From Streptomyces marianii (lineage in GTDB: Bacteria > Actinomycetota > Actinomycetes > Streptomycetales > Streptomycetaceae): a stretch of DNA of 64,000 nt. A program made the position numbers and the translations under genes. Position 1 is the stretch's first letter; every line of letters begins with the position of its first letter. The stretch spans positions 7,753,501-7,817,500 of the forward strand of contig NZ_VAWE01000001.1 in assembly GCF_005795905.1 (NCBI RefSeq). The letters are read 5' to 3'. Below the pieces are notes generated by a model that was given only the letters and a program-made list of their open reading frames with translations, had not been told where the DNA came from and ran no database searches. Positions 1 through 9,696 of the stretch are shown one piece after another.

Positions 1-50
1 CGGTGCGGTGCCGTCCGGCGCCGACGCGGAGCGGACTCGGGGACGGGTGC

Positions 51-1334
<1,284 letters not shown>

Positions 1335-1429
1335 GAACGTGCCCAGCCCCCTCCGGATTGTCCCGTCATCCAGATGTTACAGACATTCGAGCTGGGAGAG
1401 GCGACGGCGCACGCGCGACGAGGAGAACG

Positions 1430-2111
1430 ATGGCTCGTCACCAGGACTCAGACGCAGCAGCGCACCCGTGCCGGCGTGCTGGCGGCGGCCCGGGACGAGC
1501 TTGCCGAGCACGGTTTCCGCGCCGCCGGGACCGGCGCCATCGCCGAGCGGGCCGGCCTCACCAGGGGCGCCGTCTACTTCAACCTCTCCGGCAAGCGCGC
1601 CCTCTGCTTCGCCGTCCTCGCCGAACTGGCCGAGCGCGCGCCCTCGACGACCGGACCGGCGCCCGGGCGAGCTCGCCGCGGCCGAGGCCCTCGGCGCGCT
1701 CGCCCGGGACTGGGTCACGCGACCGGCGTCCGCCGGGGCGGAGCGGGGCGACCGAGATTGCGTGGGGGCCGGGCACGCCGGCGAAGCAGGGCCGGGGCGG
1801 CCGGGTTGGGAGCCGACCTCATACCGGAGGTCACCGCCGACGAGGGACCGCGCCGGCCCAACCGCCGACTCCTCGAAGTGGACGCACTGCTCGTCGCGCC
1901 GGCGCTGGAGGCGCTGCAACCGCTCACGCCGGTCCCGGGCGCTCCGCCGCGCCGCTCGGTGCGGCTCGCCAAGACCGTCCTCACCACCCTGCACGGCGCG
2001 AGCCGCACGGCCGCGGCGGCGCCGTGCTTCATCGAGCCGTTCGGGCTGGCAGGCCGGCCCGCCCCGGAGCGCCGGGCCCGAAGCGCATCCGAAGGCCAGG
2101 TTCCTGTAACG
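1430..2111 (+). pseudogene. Frameshifted TetR-family regulator
   Basis: A TetR regulator is readable only by changing frame. ATG at 1430 gives MARHQDSD. Near 1455 the frame shifts and gives an intact helix-turn-helix (RTRAGVLAAARDELAEHGF, AERAGLTRGAVYFN) to about 1650. The next stretch, ELAAAEALGALARDWVTRP, lies in a second frame. From about 1810 the reading returns (LLEVDALLVAPALEALQPL, then FIEPFGLAG). The HTH resembles gamma-butyrolactone-receptor-like TetR proteins. At least three shifts make it non-functional unless they are sequencing errors. It diverges from clpX, so it may once have regulated it. The 3' end is approximate. Confidence 0.7.
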
Positions 2112-2131
2112 GAGGTGAAAGCCCGAGGGCC

Positions 2132-4876
2132 TCAGAGCAGTTCGGAGTCGAACAACCGCAGTAGGGCCTCCCCGCCCGCCTCCGTGTCCGGCGCGTCACC
2201 CGGGAGCGGCTGCTCGGCCCAGATGATCTTTCCTTCGGACGTGTACCGCGTGCCCCAGCGCTCCGACAGCTGGGCCACCAGGAACAGCCCACGGCCGCCC
2301 TCGTCCGTGGTCGCGGCGTAGCGAAGATGCGGCGAGGTGCTGCTGCCGTCGGCGACCTCGCAGGTCAGGCCCTGGTCGTACAGCAGCCGTACCCGAATGG
2401 GCTGGGTGCCGTAGCGGATGGCGTTGGTGAGCAGCTCGCTGAGGATCAGCTCGGTGCCGAACGCCATCTCCTCCAGCCCCCACTCCGCCAGTTTCGCGAC
2501 GGCCGCGGCGCGCATCCCGGCGACCGCGCTCGGGTCCGACGGCACGTCCCACTCGGCGACCCGGTCCGGGCCGAGAGCGCGGGTACGGGCGATGAGCAGG
2601 GCCACGTCGTCCTTCGGGCGGGCGGGCAGCAGCGCTTCCAGCACGCCCTGGCACGTCTGCTCCGGTGTGCCGTCCGTGCGCGCGAGGACGTGGCGCAGCA
2701 GCTCGATGCCGACGTCGATGTCGCGGCTGCGGTCCTCGATGAGCCCGTCCGTGTAGAAGACGAGTCTGGTCCCTTCGGGGATCTCGAGCACCGCGCTCTC
2801 GAACGGCATACCGCCGAGCCCGAGTGGCGGCCCCGCCGGGAGCTCCGGGAACTCGACGCTGCCGTCCGGGCGGACCAGCGCCGGCAGCGGATGCCCGGCC
2901 CGGGCCATCGTGCACCGCCGGGATACCGGGTCGTAGATGGCGTAGAGGCAGGTGGCGCCGGTCATCGCCGGGCCGTCGGGACTGCCGCCGGGGCCCATCT
3001 CGTCCTGGTCGATGCGGCCGACCAGGTCGTCCAGATAGCCGAGGAGCTCGTCGGGCGGCAGATCGAGTGTGGAGAAGTTGTGCACCGCGGTCCGCAGCCG
3101 CCCCATCGTCGCCGCGGCGTGCAGCCCGTGGCCCACCACGTCGCCGACGACCAGGGCGACCCGGCTGCCCGGCAGCGGGATCACGTCGAACCAGTCGCCG
3201 CCCACCCCGGACTGGGCCGGCAGATAGCGGTGCGCCACCTCCACGGCGCTGTGCTCCGGCAGCGCCCTCGGCAGGAGGCTGCGCTGGAGCGTCACGGCGA
3301 GAGCGTGCTCACGCGTGTACCGGCGGGCGTTGTCCACCGACACCGCGGCCCGGGCGACCAGTTCCTCGGCGAGGGACAGATCGTCCTCCTCGAAGGGGCC
3401 GGGCTTCTCCGAGCGCCAGAAGTTGGCGACCCCCAGGACGACTCCGCGGGCCTGCAGCGGCACGGTGATGAGTGAGTGGATGCCGTACTCGACGATGGCC
3501 TTCGTCCGCTCGGGGTCCTGCGCGCGCCAGCCCAGCGCCCTGGACAGGTCCGGCACCACCTCGGCCCGTCCGGTGCCCATCCCGCGGGCCTGCGGCGTCG
3601 AGGGCAGGAACGCGATCAGCCTGCCGCGTTCGTAGAGCGGGTGGTCGTCGCGGATCCCGCTGACGGCGGTGCGGCGCATCTCGCCCGCGGAGCCGTTCGG
3701 CTCCTCCCCGTCGAGTACGGGGTCCGCGAGGTCCACGGTGACGTAGTCGGCGAAGGAGGGGACGGCGACCTCGGCCAGTTCCTCGGCGGTCCGGGTCACG
3801 TCCAGCGTCGTCCCGATCCCCACGCCGGCGTCGTACAGCAGCTGGAGGCGTTTGCGCGCCACCTCGGCCCGGCCCGTCAGCGCCTGGAGCTCCGTGGAGT
3901 CGCGGATGGTCGCGACGGTGCCCAGCGGACCGCCGGGGCCGTCGGTGGACCGCTGGTTGACCACGAGCAGCCGGTCCCCGGCGGTCAGCACCTCGTCCGT
4001 GGCCGCCGTGCCCGAGGCGAGCAGTTCCGCCGTCGAGGGTTCGAGCCCGGCCAGATCGCGCACGGGCCGCCCCTCGGAGTCGGGGCCCAGGCCCAGCAGC
4101 CGGCGGGCTTCGTCGTTGGCGAGCAGAAGCGTTCCGTCTCCGCCGACGATGACGACGCCTTCCCGTACCGCGTGGAGGACGGCGTCGTGATGCTCGTACA
4201 TACGGGTCATCTCGGCCGGGCCGAGCCCGTGGGTCTGGCGTTTCAGGCGTCTGGTCGCCAGGGCCGTGCCTGCGGTGGCCAGGGCGAGGCCCGCAGCTCC
4301 CGTGCCGAGGATGACCGGCAGCTGCCGGTTCACCGCGCCCGTGACGTTGTGGACGGTCAGGCCGGCCGACACCAGCGCCTCGACCTTGCCGTCCGGGCCG
4401 GTGACCGGGACGACCGCCTGGACCTCCTTGCCCAGGGGGCCGTCCACGCTCTCGAGCAGCACCTCGCCCTGGAGGGACGGTTCGATCGTGCCGACGAAGC
4501 GGTGCCCGATCCGCTCCGGCAGGGGATGGGTGTAGCGGATCCCGTTGGTGTCCATGACGACGATGAAGTCGACGCCTGCGCGCTTCCGCGCCTCCTCGGT
4601 GATCGGCTGCAGGACCCGGGACGGGTCGGGGGTGTCCAGCGCGGCGAGCAGGCCGGGGGAGTGGGCAAACGATTCGGCGACCGCGACCGACCGGTTGCGG
4701 GCCTCGCGGTCGGTGTCGTGCCGGGTCTGCAGGACCAGGGCGAGGATCGTGCCGAGAACGAGCAGGACCACGACCGCCACCTGGAGGATGAATACCTGCC
4801 CGGCGACGCTCCTGGGGCGTTTGCCGATCAGTGGCCGAACCGACACGCCCCGCAATCGGTCGAAGCGCCTGATCAC
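2132..4876 (-). CDS. SpoIIE-family PP2C phosphatase with sensor, PAS, GAF and ATPase domains
   Basis: 914 aa from a GTG preceded by AAAGGA six bases upstream; in-frame ATGs at 4906 and 4927 lack a ribosome site. Order: a TM helix near residue 30, an extracytoplasmic Cache/CitA-like sensor (VVMDTNGIRYTHPLPERIG), a second TM helix, a PAS domain, a GAF domain, a PP2C/SpoIIE catalytic domain (GVGGDWFDVIPLPGSR, VVGDVVGHG, VFYTDGLIEDRSR), and a C-terminal HATPase_c kinase domain (ELLTNAIRYGT). It fits a partner-switching protein that dephosphorylates an anti-anti-sigma factor and may itself act as anti-sigma kinase. No anti-anti-sigma gene is adjacent, so its target is unknown. Confidence 0.9.
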   Translation of the reverse strand: MIRRFDRLRGVSVRPLIGKRPRSVAGQVFILQVAVVVLLVLGTILALVLQTRHDTDREARNRSVAVAESFAHSPGLLAALDTPDPSRVLQPITEEARKRAGVDFIVVMDTNGIRYTHPLPERIGHRFVGTIEPSLQGEVLLESVDGPLGKEVQAVVPVTGPDGKVEALVSAGLTVHNVTGAVNRQLPVILGTGAAGLALATAGTALATRRLKRQTHGLGPAEMTRMYEHHDAVLHAVREGVVIVGGDGTLLLANDEARRLLGLGPDSEGRPVRDLAGLEPSTAELLASGTAATDEVLTAGDRLLVVNQRSTDGPGGPLGTVATIRDSTELQALTGRAEVARKRLQLLYDAGVGIGTTLDVTRTAEELAEVAVPSFADYVTVDLADPVLDGEEPNGSAGEMRRTAVSGIRDDHPLYERGRLIAFLPSTPQARGMGTGRAEVVPDLSRALGWRAQDPERTKAIVEYGIHSLITVPLQARGVVLGVANFWRSEKPGPFEEDDLSLAEELVARAAVSVDNARRYTREHALAVTLQRSLLPRALPEHSAVEVAHRYLPAQSGVGGDWFDVIPLPGSRVALVVGDVVGHGLHAAATMGRLRTAVHNFSTLDLPPDELLGYLDDLVGRIDQDEMGPGGSPDGPAMTGATCLYAIYDPVSRRCTMARAGHPLPALVRPDGSVEFPELPAGPPLGLGGMPFESAVLEIPEGTRLVFYTDGLIEDRSRDIDVGIELLRHVLARTDGTPEQTCQGVLEALLPARPKDDVALLIARTRALGPDRVAEWDVPSDPSAVAGMRAAAVAKLAEWGLEEMAFGTELILSELLTNAIRYGTQPIRVRLLYDQGLTCEVADGSSTSPHLRYAATTDEGGRGLFLVAQLSERWGTRYTSEGKIIWAEQPLPGDAPDTEAGGEALLRLFDSELL

Positions 4877-4963
4877 GCTGTCCTTTCTAGCACCGCTTGC
4901 CCCCATCGGGCCATACGCGTCCGGCAACGTTCGACCTCGGAGGTTCGGAAGTGAGGAGGCCCG

Positions 4964-5647
4964 TCACGGACAGGTGTAGAGGAACTCCGCCGACGCCTCG
5001 TGCCGCGAGGGGGAGCTGAGCCGCAGTTCGGCACGTGCGCGGTAGGCGCCCTCGCCGTGGAACGTCCACAGCAGGCGCAGCCGCGCCCTGTCCTGGCCGC
5101 GGGCCAGCCGCTCCGTCAGCACCTCGGACGCGGTGCCGTCGCTGCGCACCCAGCGGTAGGTCAGGGCGCCCGGCCTGCCGTCGGTGCGCACCACGGCCGT
5201 GACGACGGCGGTGCCGTCGCAGCCCGGGCCGCCGGGGTCGGTGTCCACCGCGACGCCGCGGACCGTGGGGCCGGGGCCCAACCGCTGCCAGCCGAGGAAC
5301 AGGAGGACGGCGAGCAGGATCACGGCCGCCAGGGCGTAGCGGCGCAGCCAGGACGCCCACGACCGGCCGGCGCCGCGAGCGGGCGGGGGCGCGGCACCCG
5401 GCAGCGTGCCCGTGTGCCACACGACGGTCGTACGGTCCCCGTCGTATCTCTCCCGCACCGCCGCCGTGACCCCCGGGCCGAAGCGCAGCACCGTGCCCTC
5501 GACCGCGTCCGGGGGCGTGTCGGGCAGCTCGGACCAGTGACTGGCCAGCGCCGTGGCGCTGTAGTCCTCGGGCGGCGGCGGGCCGTTCCCCCCGCCGTCC
5601 GGCGATGGGGGAGGGGTGCGGAAGGGGACGCGCGGGTCGTCGTTCAT
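4964..5647 (-). CDS. Membrane protein coupled to the Ser/Thr kinase
   Basis: 227 aa. The N-terminal ~115 residues are cytoplasmic and Pro-rich, one TM helix follows (YALAAVILLAVLLFLGW), and the extracellular ~85 residues look beta-rich with a Cys near the C-terminus. The ATG overlaps the kinase stop codon (ATGA), so the two are translationally coupled. The extracellular part resembles the C-terminal part of the kinase in style (VRGVAVDTDPGG, LTYRWVRSDGT), suggesting the pair share a ligand or surface role. I do not recognise the family. Confidence 0.75.
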   Translation of the reverse strand: MNDDPRVPFRTPPPSPDGGGNGPPPPEDYSATALASHWSELPDTPPDAVEGTVLRFGPGVTAAVRERYDGDRTTVVWHTGTLPGAAPPPARGAGRSWASWLRRYALAAVILLAVLLFLGWQRLGPGPTVRGVAVDTDPGGPGCDGTAVVTAVVRTDGRPGALTYRWVRSDGTASEVLTERLARGQDRARLRLLWTFHGEGAYRARAELRLSSPSRHEASAEFLYTCP

Positions 5648-7284
5648 TCGACCGTGCACCTCCACGTCACGATCTCCTGCCGCGAGCCGCCGTTCGCGGC
5701 GCCCGGCGAGCTGTCCGCCGTGAGCCGCCAGTAGCAGGCCCTGACGTTCTGGAACGCGTGCTCGACGGTGAGCGTGTACCTCGTCGCGCCACTGCGCTCG
5801 AAGGTGTCGGCGGCGCCGTCCGGGGTGCCCGGGCCGCCCTTGGTCGCGGCGGTCGCCCAGTCCAGGACGATGCGCACCGGGCCGGTGCCGTCCGTGACGA
5901 CCTCGACGGTCGCGGTGGCCGTCGCCGTACCCGTCTGCCGCAGTGAACCGATCGACACGGTCGCCACCGACACCTCCGGCGGCTCCGGGGTCACCGGGGG
6001 TTCGGAGGTGACCGGCGGGGGCTCCGGTGGGGTCACCGGCGGGGCCGTCGAAGTCCCGGGGGCGGTGGACGGGGCGGCAGGGCCGGAGGAGCCGGCGGTC
6101 GCCGTCGGCTCCGGTGCCGAGGACGACGGCGAGGAGCCGGGGGACGCGGAGACGGCGGACGGCGACGGCGCGACGGAGGCCGGGCCGGTGGTCGCGTCCG
6201 GCGCCGGGGGCACGGCGCTCGTGGTGGCGACCGCCCGCGCCGCAGGACTCACCTGACCGTCGCCTGCGGCCTGCGCCGCGATCACCAGCAGCAGCCCCAG
6301 GACGAGCGCGAGCGACGCGGCGAACAGCCCCTGCCGGTCCGGCCACAGACCCCCGAGACGGTGGCCGCGCCCCAGCGAGGTCGACGCCCGCGCCGCCACC
6401 GAGACCGGCGGCGCACCGGTCGAGGGAAGCAGCAGCGGCAGCATCGCAGCCAGCGCGGCGAGCTCCCCCCGGCCGCGCTCCTCCCAGTCGGGTCCGACGG
6501 CCTCGCACGCGATCGCCTCCAGCTCCGCGACGAACGCCTCCGCGGACTCCGGCCGCTCCTGCGGGGACTTCGCCATCCCGCGCCGGATCAGCGGCCGCAG
6601 TGCCTCGGGCACCCCGTCGACGGGTACCGGCGCAGTCGTGTGCCGGAGCGCGAGCTCCGCGAAGTTCTCGCCGGTGTACGGCTTGCGTCCCGTGACGCAC
6701 TCGAAGAACGTCGCCGTGGCCGCGTACACGTCGGCGGCCGGCGAGGCCGGCCCGCCGGTCCACTGCTCCGGGGCCATGTACGAGGGCGTGCCCGCGACCC
6801 CCGGTGTCGTGCCCCGCCCCGCCGCGATACCGAAGTCGACGAGCTTGGACGAACCGTCCGGCGCCACCAGCACGTTCTCCGGCTTGTAGTCGCGGTGCAC
6901 GACTCCCGCCCGGTGTGCCGCCGCGAGCCCCAGCAGTGAGCCCTTGAGCACCACCAGGGCGGGCGCGGCGCCGGTCGCGCCCTCCCTGGCCAGCAGGGCG
7001 CGCAGCGCTGTCCCGTCCACCAGCTCCATCACGATGGCCGCGCCGTCGGGGCATTCGACGTACTCGTACAGCCGGACCACGTGCGGGGTGTCGAGCCCGC
7101 TCAGCAGCCGTGCCTCCGAGCGGAAGGCACGGACGAAGGCGGTGTCCCGGCGCAGCCGCTCAGCGAGGTACTTGACGGCCACCGGCGTGCCGGTGCCGTC
7201 GTGGACGGCGAGCACGACCCGTCCGCTGCCGCCCGAACCGAGTTCTCTGGTCTCGGTGTATCCCGGGACCGTCCATGCGTTCAT
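5644..7284 (-). CDS. Transmembrane Ser/Thr protein kinase
   Basis: 546 aa. Hanks-type kinase domain at about residues 8-265: glycine loop GSGGSGRV, catalytic loop HRDYKPENV, DFG (LVDFGIAAG), and an APE-equivalent (MAPEQW). A single TM helix follows (FAASLALVLGLLLVIAA), then a Pro/Ser/Thr-rich linker and an extracellular beta-rich domain instead of PASTA repeats. The ATG at 7284 begins MNAWTVPGY just before the glycine loop; the longer frame to 7356 lacks a good start. Stop overlaps the downstream membrane-protein ATG. Likely senses something outside the cell; substrate unknown. Confidence 0.9.
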   Translation of the reverse strand: MNAWTVPGYTETRELGSGGSGRVVLAVHDGTGTPVAVKYLAERLRRDTAFVRAFRSEARLLSGLDTPHVVRLYEYVECPDGAAIVMELVDGTALRALLAREGATGAAPALVVLKGSLLGLAAAHRAGVVHRDYKPENVLVAPDGSSKLVDFGIAAGRGTTPGVAGTPSYMAPEQWTGGPASPAADVYAATATFFECVTGRKPYTGENFAELALRHTTAPVPVDGVPEALRPLIRRGMAKSPQERPESAEAFVAELEAIACEAVGPDWEERGRGELAALAAMLPLLLPSTGAPPVSVAARASTSLGRGHRLGGLWPDRQGLFAASLALVLGLLLVIAAQAAGDGQVSPAARAVATTSAVPPAPDATTGPASVAPSPSAVSASPGSSPSSSAPEPTATAGSSGPAAPSTAPGTSTAPPVTPPEPPPVTSEPPVTPEPPEVSVATVSIGSLRQTGTATATATVEVVTDGTGPVRIVLDWATAATKGGPGTPDGAADTFERSGATRYTLTVEHAFQNVRACYWRLTADSSPGAANGGSRQEIVTWRCTVE

Positions 7285-7392
7285 GCCACCCCCTCGGCGG
7301 ACGCGGCCGGAGCGCACCGCCGGCGCCGCGCGCGCCTTCGTCCCCACAACAGACACACGTACGGTACCGGCCGGTTCCCGGCGGTCCGCCGG

Positions 7393-8661
7393 TCAAGGGA
7401 GTTCCGCGGCCGGTGTCCGGCCGGCGCGGGCGATCAGTCCGTGCAGCCGCTCGGCGGCGGCCCGGCCGAAGGACGGATCGTTGATGTGGGTGGGGAAGTC
7501 CACCGTCTTCACCGGGCTGCCCGCCAGCCCCTCCCGCAGCGCCGCGAACAGGGCCGCGTCGGCGGCCGGGTCGTGGTACGGGCCGTCCGGCGCCCCGAGC
7601 GTCGACAGCCCGCGCAGCGGCACGCACACCTCCGCCGGCCCCCGGGCGCCGCGCAGTTTCTCCGCGATACCCCGGCCGAGCTCGGAGCACTCCCGTGCGG
7701 TCGTGCGGACCACGGTCACGGACGGGTTGTGCACGCGCACGTCCCGGTCGCGCAGCCGCTCCGGGACGGTGTGGGGAGGCCCGAACTTCACCATATCGAG
7801 GGCGCCGAGGCTCACGACCTGGGGCGTGCCCCGGCGGCCCGCGGCGCGCAGCCGGTCGGGGCCGGCGGTCAGGGTGCCGCCGACCAGTTCGTCCGCCAGC
7901 TCACTGAGCGTCAGGTCCAGCACGCCCGCGAACAGCCCCTGCTCCGCCAGGGCTTCGAGGGTGCGGCCGCCGGTTCCGCTGGCGTGGAACACGAGCACCT
8001 CGTAACCGAGCTCGGTCAGCCGCTCGCGGGCCGCGTCGACCCCTGGGGTCGTGACGCCCGCCATGCTCGCCGCCACCAGCGGCCTGCCGCCCGCCCCCAG
8101 CCGCTCCGGCCGCACCGCCCGGGCGTTCTCGGCGAACCCCTTCGCCATCCCGGAGACGGCGTCGACGGCGTTGGCCAGGAGCGGGGCCGAGACGGAGTTG
8201 ACGCCGGCGATGTCGACGATGCTGTACATCATCGTGATGTCCGTGGATCCGACGTATACGGACACTTCGCCCGACGCCATCGACGACACCATCAGCTTCG
8301 GTACGCCGAGGGGCAGACCGCGCATGGCGCGAGTCGCGATGGAGGTTCCGCCGCTTCCGCCGAGGGCCAGTACTCCGTGCAGCCGTCCGTCCTCGTACAG
8401 CCGCAGGAGGATGGCGGCCGCACCTCGGGCCATCGTCGTCACGGCGGCGCCGCGGTCCCCCTCGGCCCGCAGCCGCTCAAGGTCCGCGCCCGCCGCCCGG
8501 GCCACCTCGGAGCGCGGCACGTCCGCGCGCAGCCGCGGCTCGCCGGCGACGCCGGCGTCGACGACGACCACCCCGACGCCGTGCCGCAGCAGCCGCTCCC
8601 GAAGCCACGCGTACTCGAGACCTTTGGTGTCCAGGGTGCCCAGAAGGACCACGATCGCCAT
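7393..8661 (-). CDS. UPF0261 / Tm-1-like ATP-binding domain protein
   Basis: 422 aa starting MAIVVLLGTLDTKG, the hallmark N-terminus of UPF0261, which shares its fold with the N-terminal domain of plant Tm-1. A Gly-rich loop (LALGGSGGTSIATRAMR) is probably the nucleotide site, and the conserved strand MYSIVDIAGVNSVS is present. Family length is about 400 aa, so it is complete. Biochemical role is not established. Usual genomic partners (a phosphoenolpyruvate hydrolase-like TIM-barrel gene) are absent here. Confidence 0.85.
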   Translation of the reverse strand: MAIVVLLGTLDTKGLEYAWLRERLLRHGVGVVVVDAGVAGEPRLRADVPRSEVARAAGADLERLRAEGDRGAAVTTMARGAAAILLRLYEDGRLHGVLALGGSGGTSIATRAMRGLPLGVPKLMVSSMASGEVSVYVGSTDITMMYSIVDIAGVNSVSAPLLANAVDAVSGMAKGFAENARAVRPERLGAGGRPLVAASMAGVTTPGVDAARERLTELGYEVLVFHASGTGGRTLEALAEQGLFAGVLDLTLSELADELVGGTLTAGPDRLRAAGRRGTPQVVSLGALDMVKFGPPHTVPERLRDRDVRVHNPSVTVVRTTARECSELGRGIAEKLRGARGPAEVCVPLRGLSTLGAPDGPYHDPAADAALFAALREGLAGSPVKTVDFPTHINDPSFGRAAAERLHGLIARAGRTPAAELP

Positions 8662-9204
8662 CCCGGTACTGTCCGCGAGAATCGACAAAGCGACAAGGGT
8701 GCCCGCGGGCAGTCCCCGGTGGCCGAGGGCAGCCGCGGGCGGCTCCGGCGGTATCAGCCGGACCGGGCGGTGTCGTCGCGGGAGCGACGTGTCGCACACG
8801 GCGCCCGTCGGCCGGTCGCCGGGCCGCGGCGGAGGCGTCCGGGCAGGTCGTCGGTGGGCAGGCCGTGCACCGGCTCGAAGGAGTGCCCGGCGCAGGCCCA
8901 CGACAGCACGCGGTCGCAGGGGTCGCGCGGATCGGCCGAGCCGATCCGGTCGTCGTCCCGCAGCGGCCGCGCCCGGGCCGGTCGCCACGGCGAACCACGG
9001 GTGCGCCGGGCGCTCCTGCCCTGTCCCGGCCCGTTCCGGCGGCCGGGCGCCCCCACGCGCACCCGCCCTGCCCCGTTCCCGCCGCTCGCAGGCGCGCTCC
9101 CGCCCTGCCCCTGCCCCTGTCCCGGCCCCGTTCCCGGGGCACCACGCGCACCCGCCGAGCGGCGGACTTACGCTGGACTGGCTGTTCACCGTGGAGGTGT
9201 GCCC
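8662..9204. other. Intergenic, no confident gene
   Basis: About 540 bp of very GC-rich sequence. The minus strand around 8754-8950 has a protein-like stretch (DPCDRVLSWACAGHSFEPV) in an open frame, but it has no recognisable family or clear start. I treat it as a possible gene remnant, not a gene. The last 20 bases hold the ribosome site (GTGGAGGTG) of the next gene. Confidence 0.5.
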
Positions 9205-9495
9205 ATGTCGCGTAACCACCACTTCCACCTCGAACGGGGCCGCCACTCGATCACCGTCAACGTCGGCCCCGGAAGGACCGGGGGCATCGAGCTCCTGGTC
9301 GACGGCAAAGTGATCGAGTACCGGAGGGAGCACGGTACGGGCACGACGGTCCTCAGCGGCCTGCTCCCCGACGACCCGGCCCGGGAGTTCGTCGTCCGGG
9401 TCCACCAGCCGCACCTGGTGCGGATGAAGCCCGGCTGCACCCTGGAGCTGGACGGTGTGGAACTGCCCATGCCGGAGCGGTACACCGCACTCTGA
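9205..9495 (+). CDS. Small conserved-looking protein of unknown function
   Basis: 96 aa with a good start (GGAGGTG eight bases before ATG). Starts MSRNHHFHLERGRHSITVNV and looks all-beta: alternating strands, a central DGKVIEYRRE, and C-terminal LELDGVELPMPERYTAL. No signal peptide, no TM helix, no cysteine pair. It lies 200 bp upstream of hypX in the same direction and could be the first gene of the hydrogenase locus, but I see nothing that ties it functionally. Confidence 0.7.
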   Translation: MSRNHHFHLERGRHSITVNVGPGRTGGIELLVDGKVIEYRREHGTGTTVLSGLLPDDPAREFVVRVHQPHLVRMKPGCTLELDGVELPMPERYTAL

Positions 9496-9696
9496 GCGCC
9501 GCCGATCGGTCCCGCCTGTGGTCGCTTTCGAGTGACCCCGGCGGCTCCGTGCCGCAGGCGGCGGTCCGCCGTACCGGAGCATCGCAGTCGGCCGGACTCG
9601 CCGGCCCTGGACCGTGTCCGCGAAGCCCCGCCCCGCCGGCGGACCGCGCCACCGACGCCGACACGGCCCAGCCGCCGGATCCGGTGGAAGGCCGTC

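Noticed and set aside
4964-7054. Long minus-strand frame spanning kinase and membrane protein
   Set aside because: Only its 3' part (start 5647) is a gene; the rest is out of frame with the kinase and Arg/Gly-rich.
8754-9062. 102-codon minus-strand frame between UPF0261 and the 96-aa gene
   Set aside because: Some protein-like sequence but no recognisable family, start context or conserved motif.
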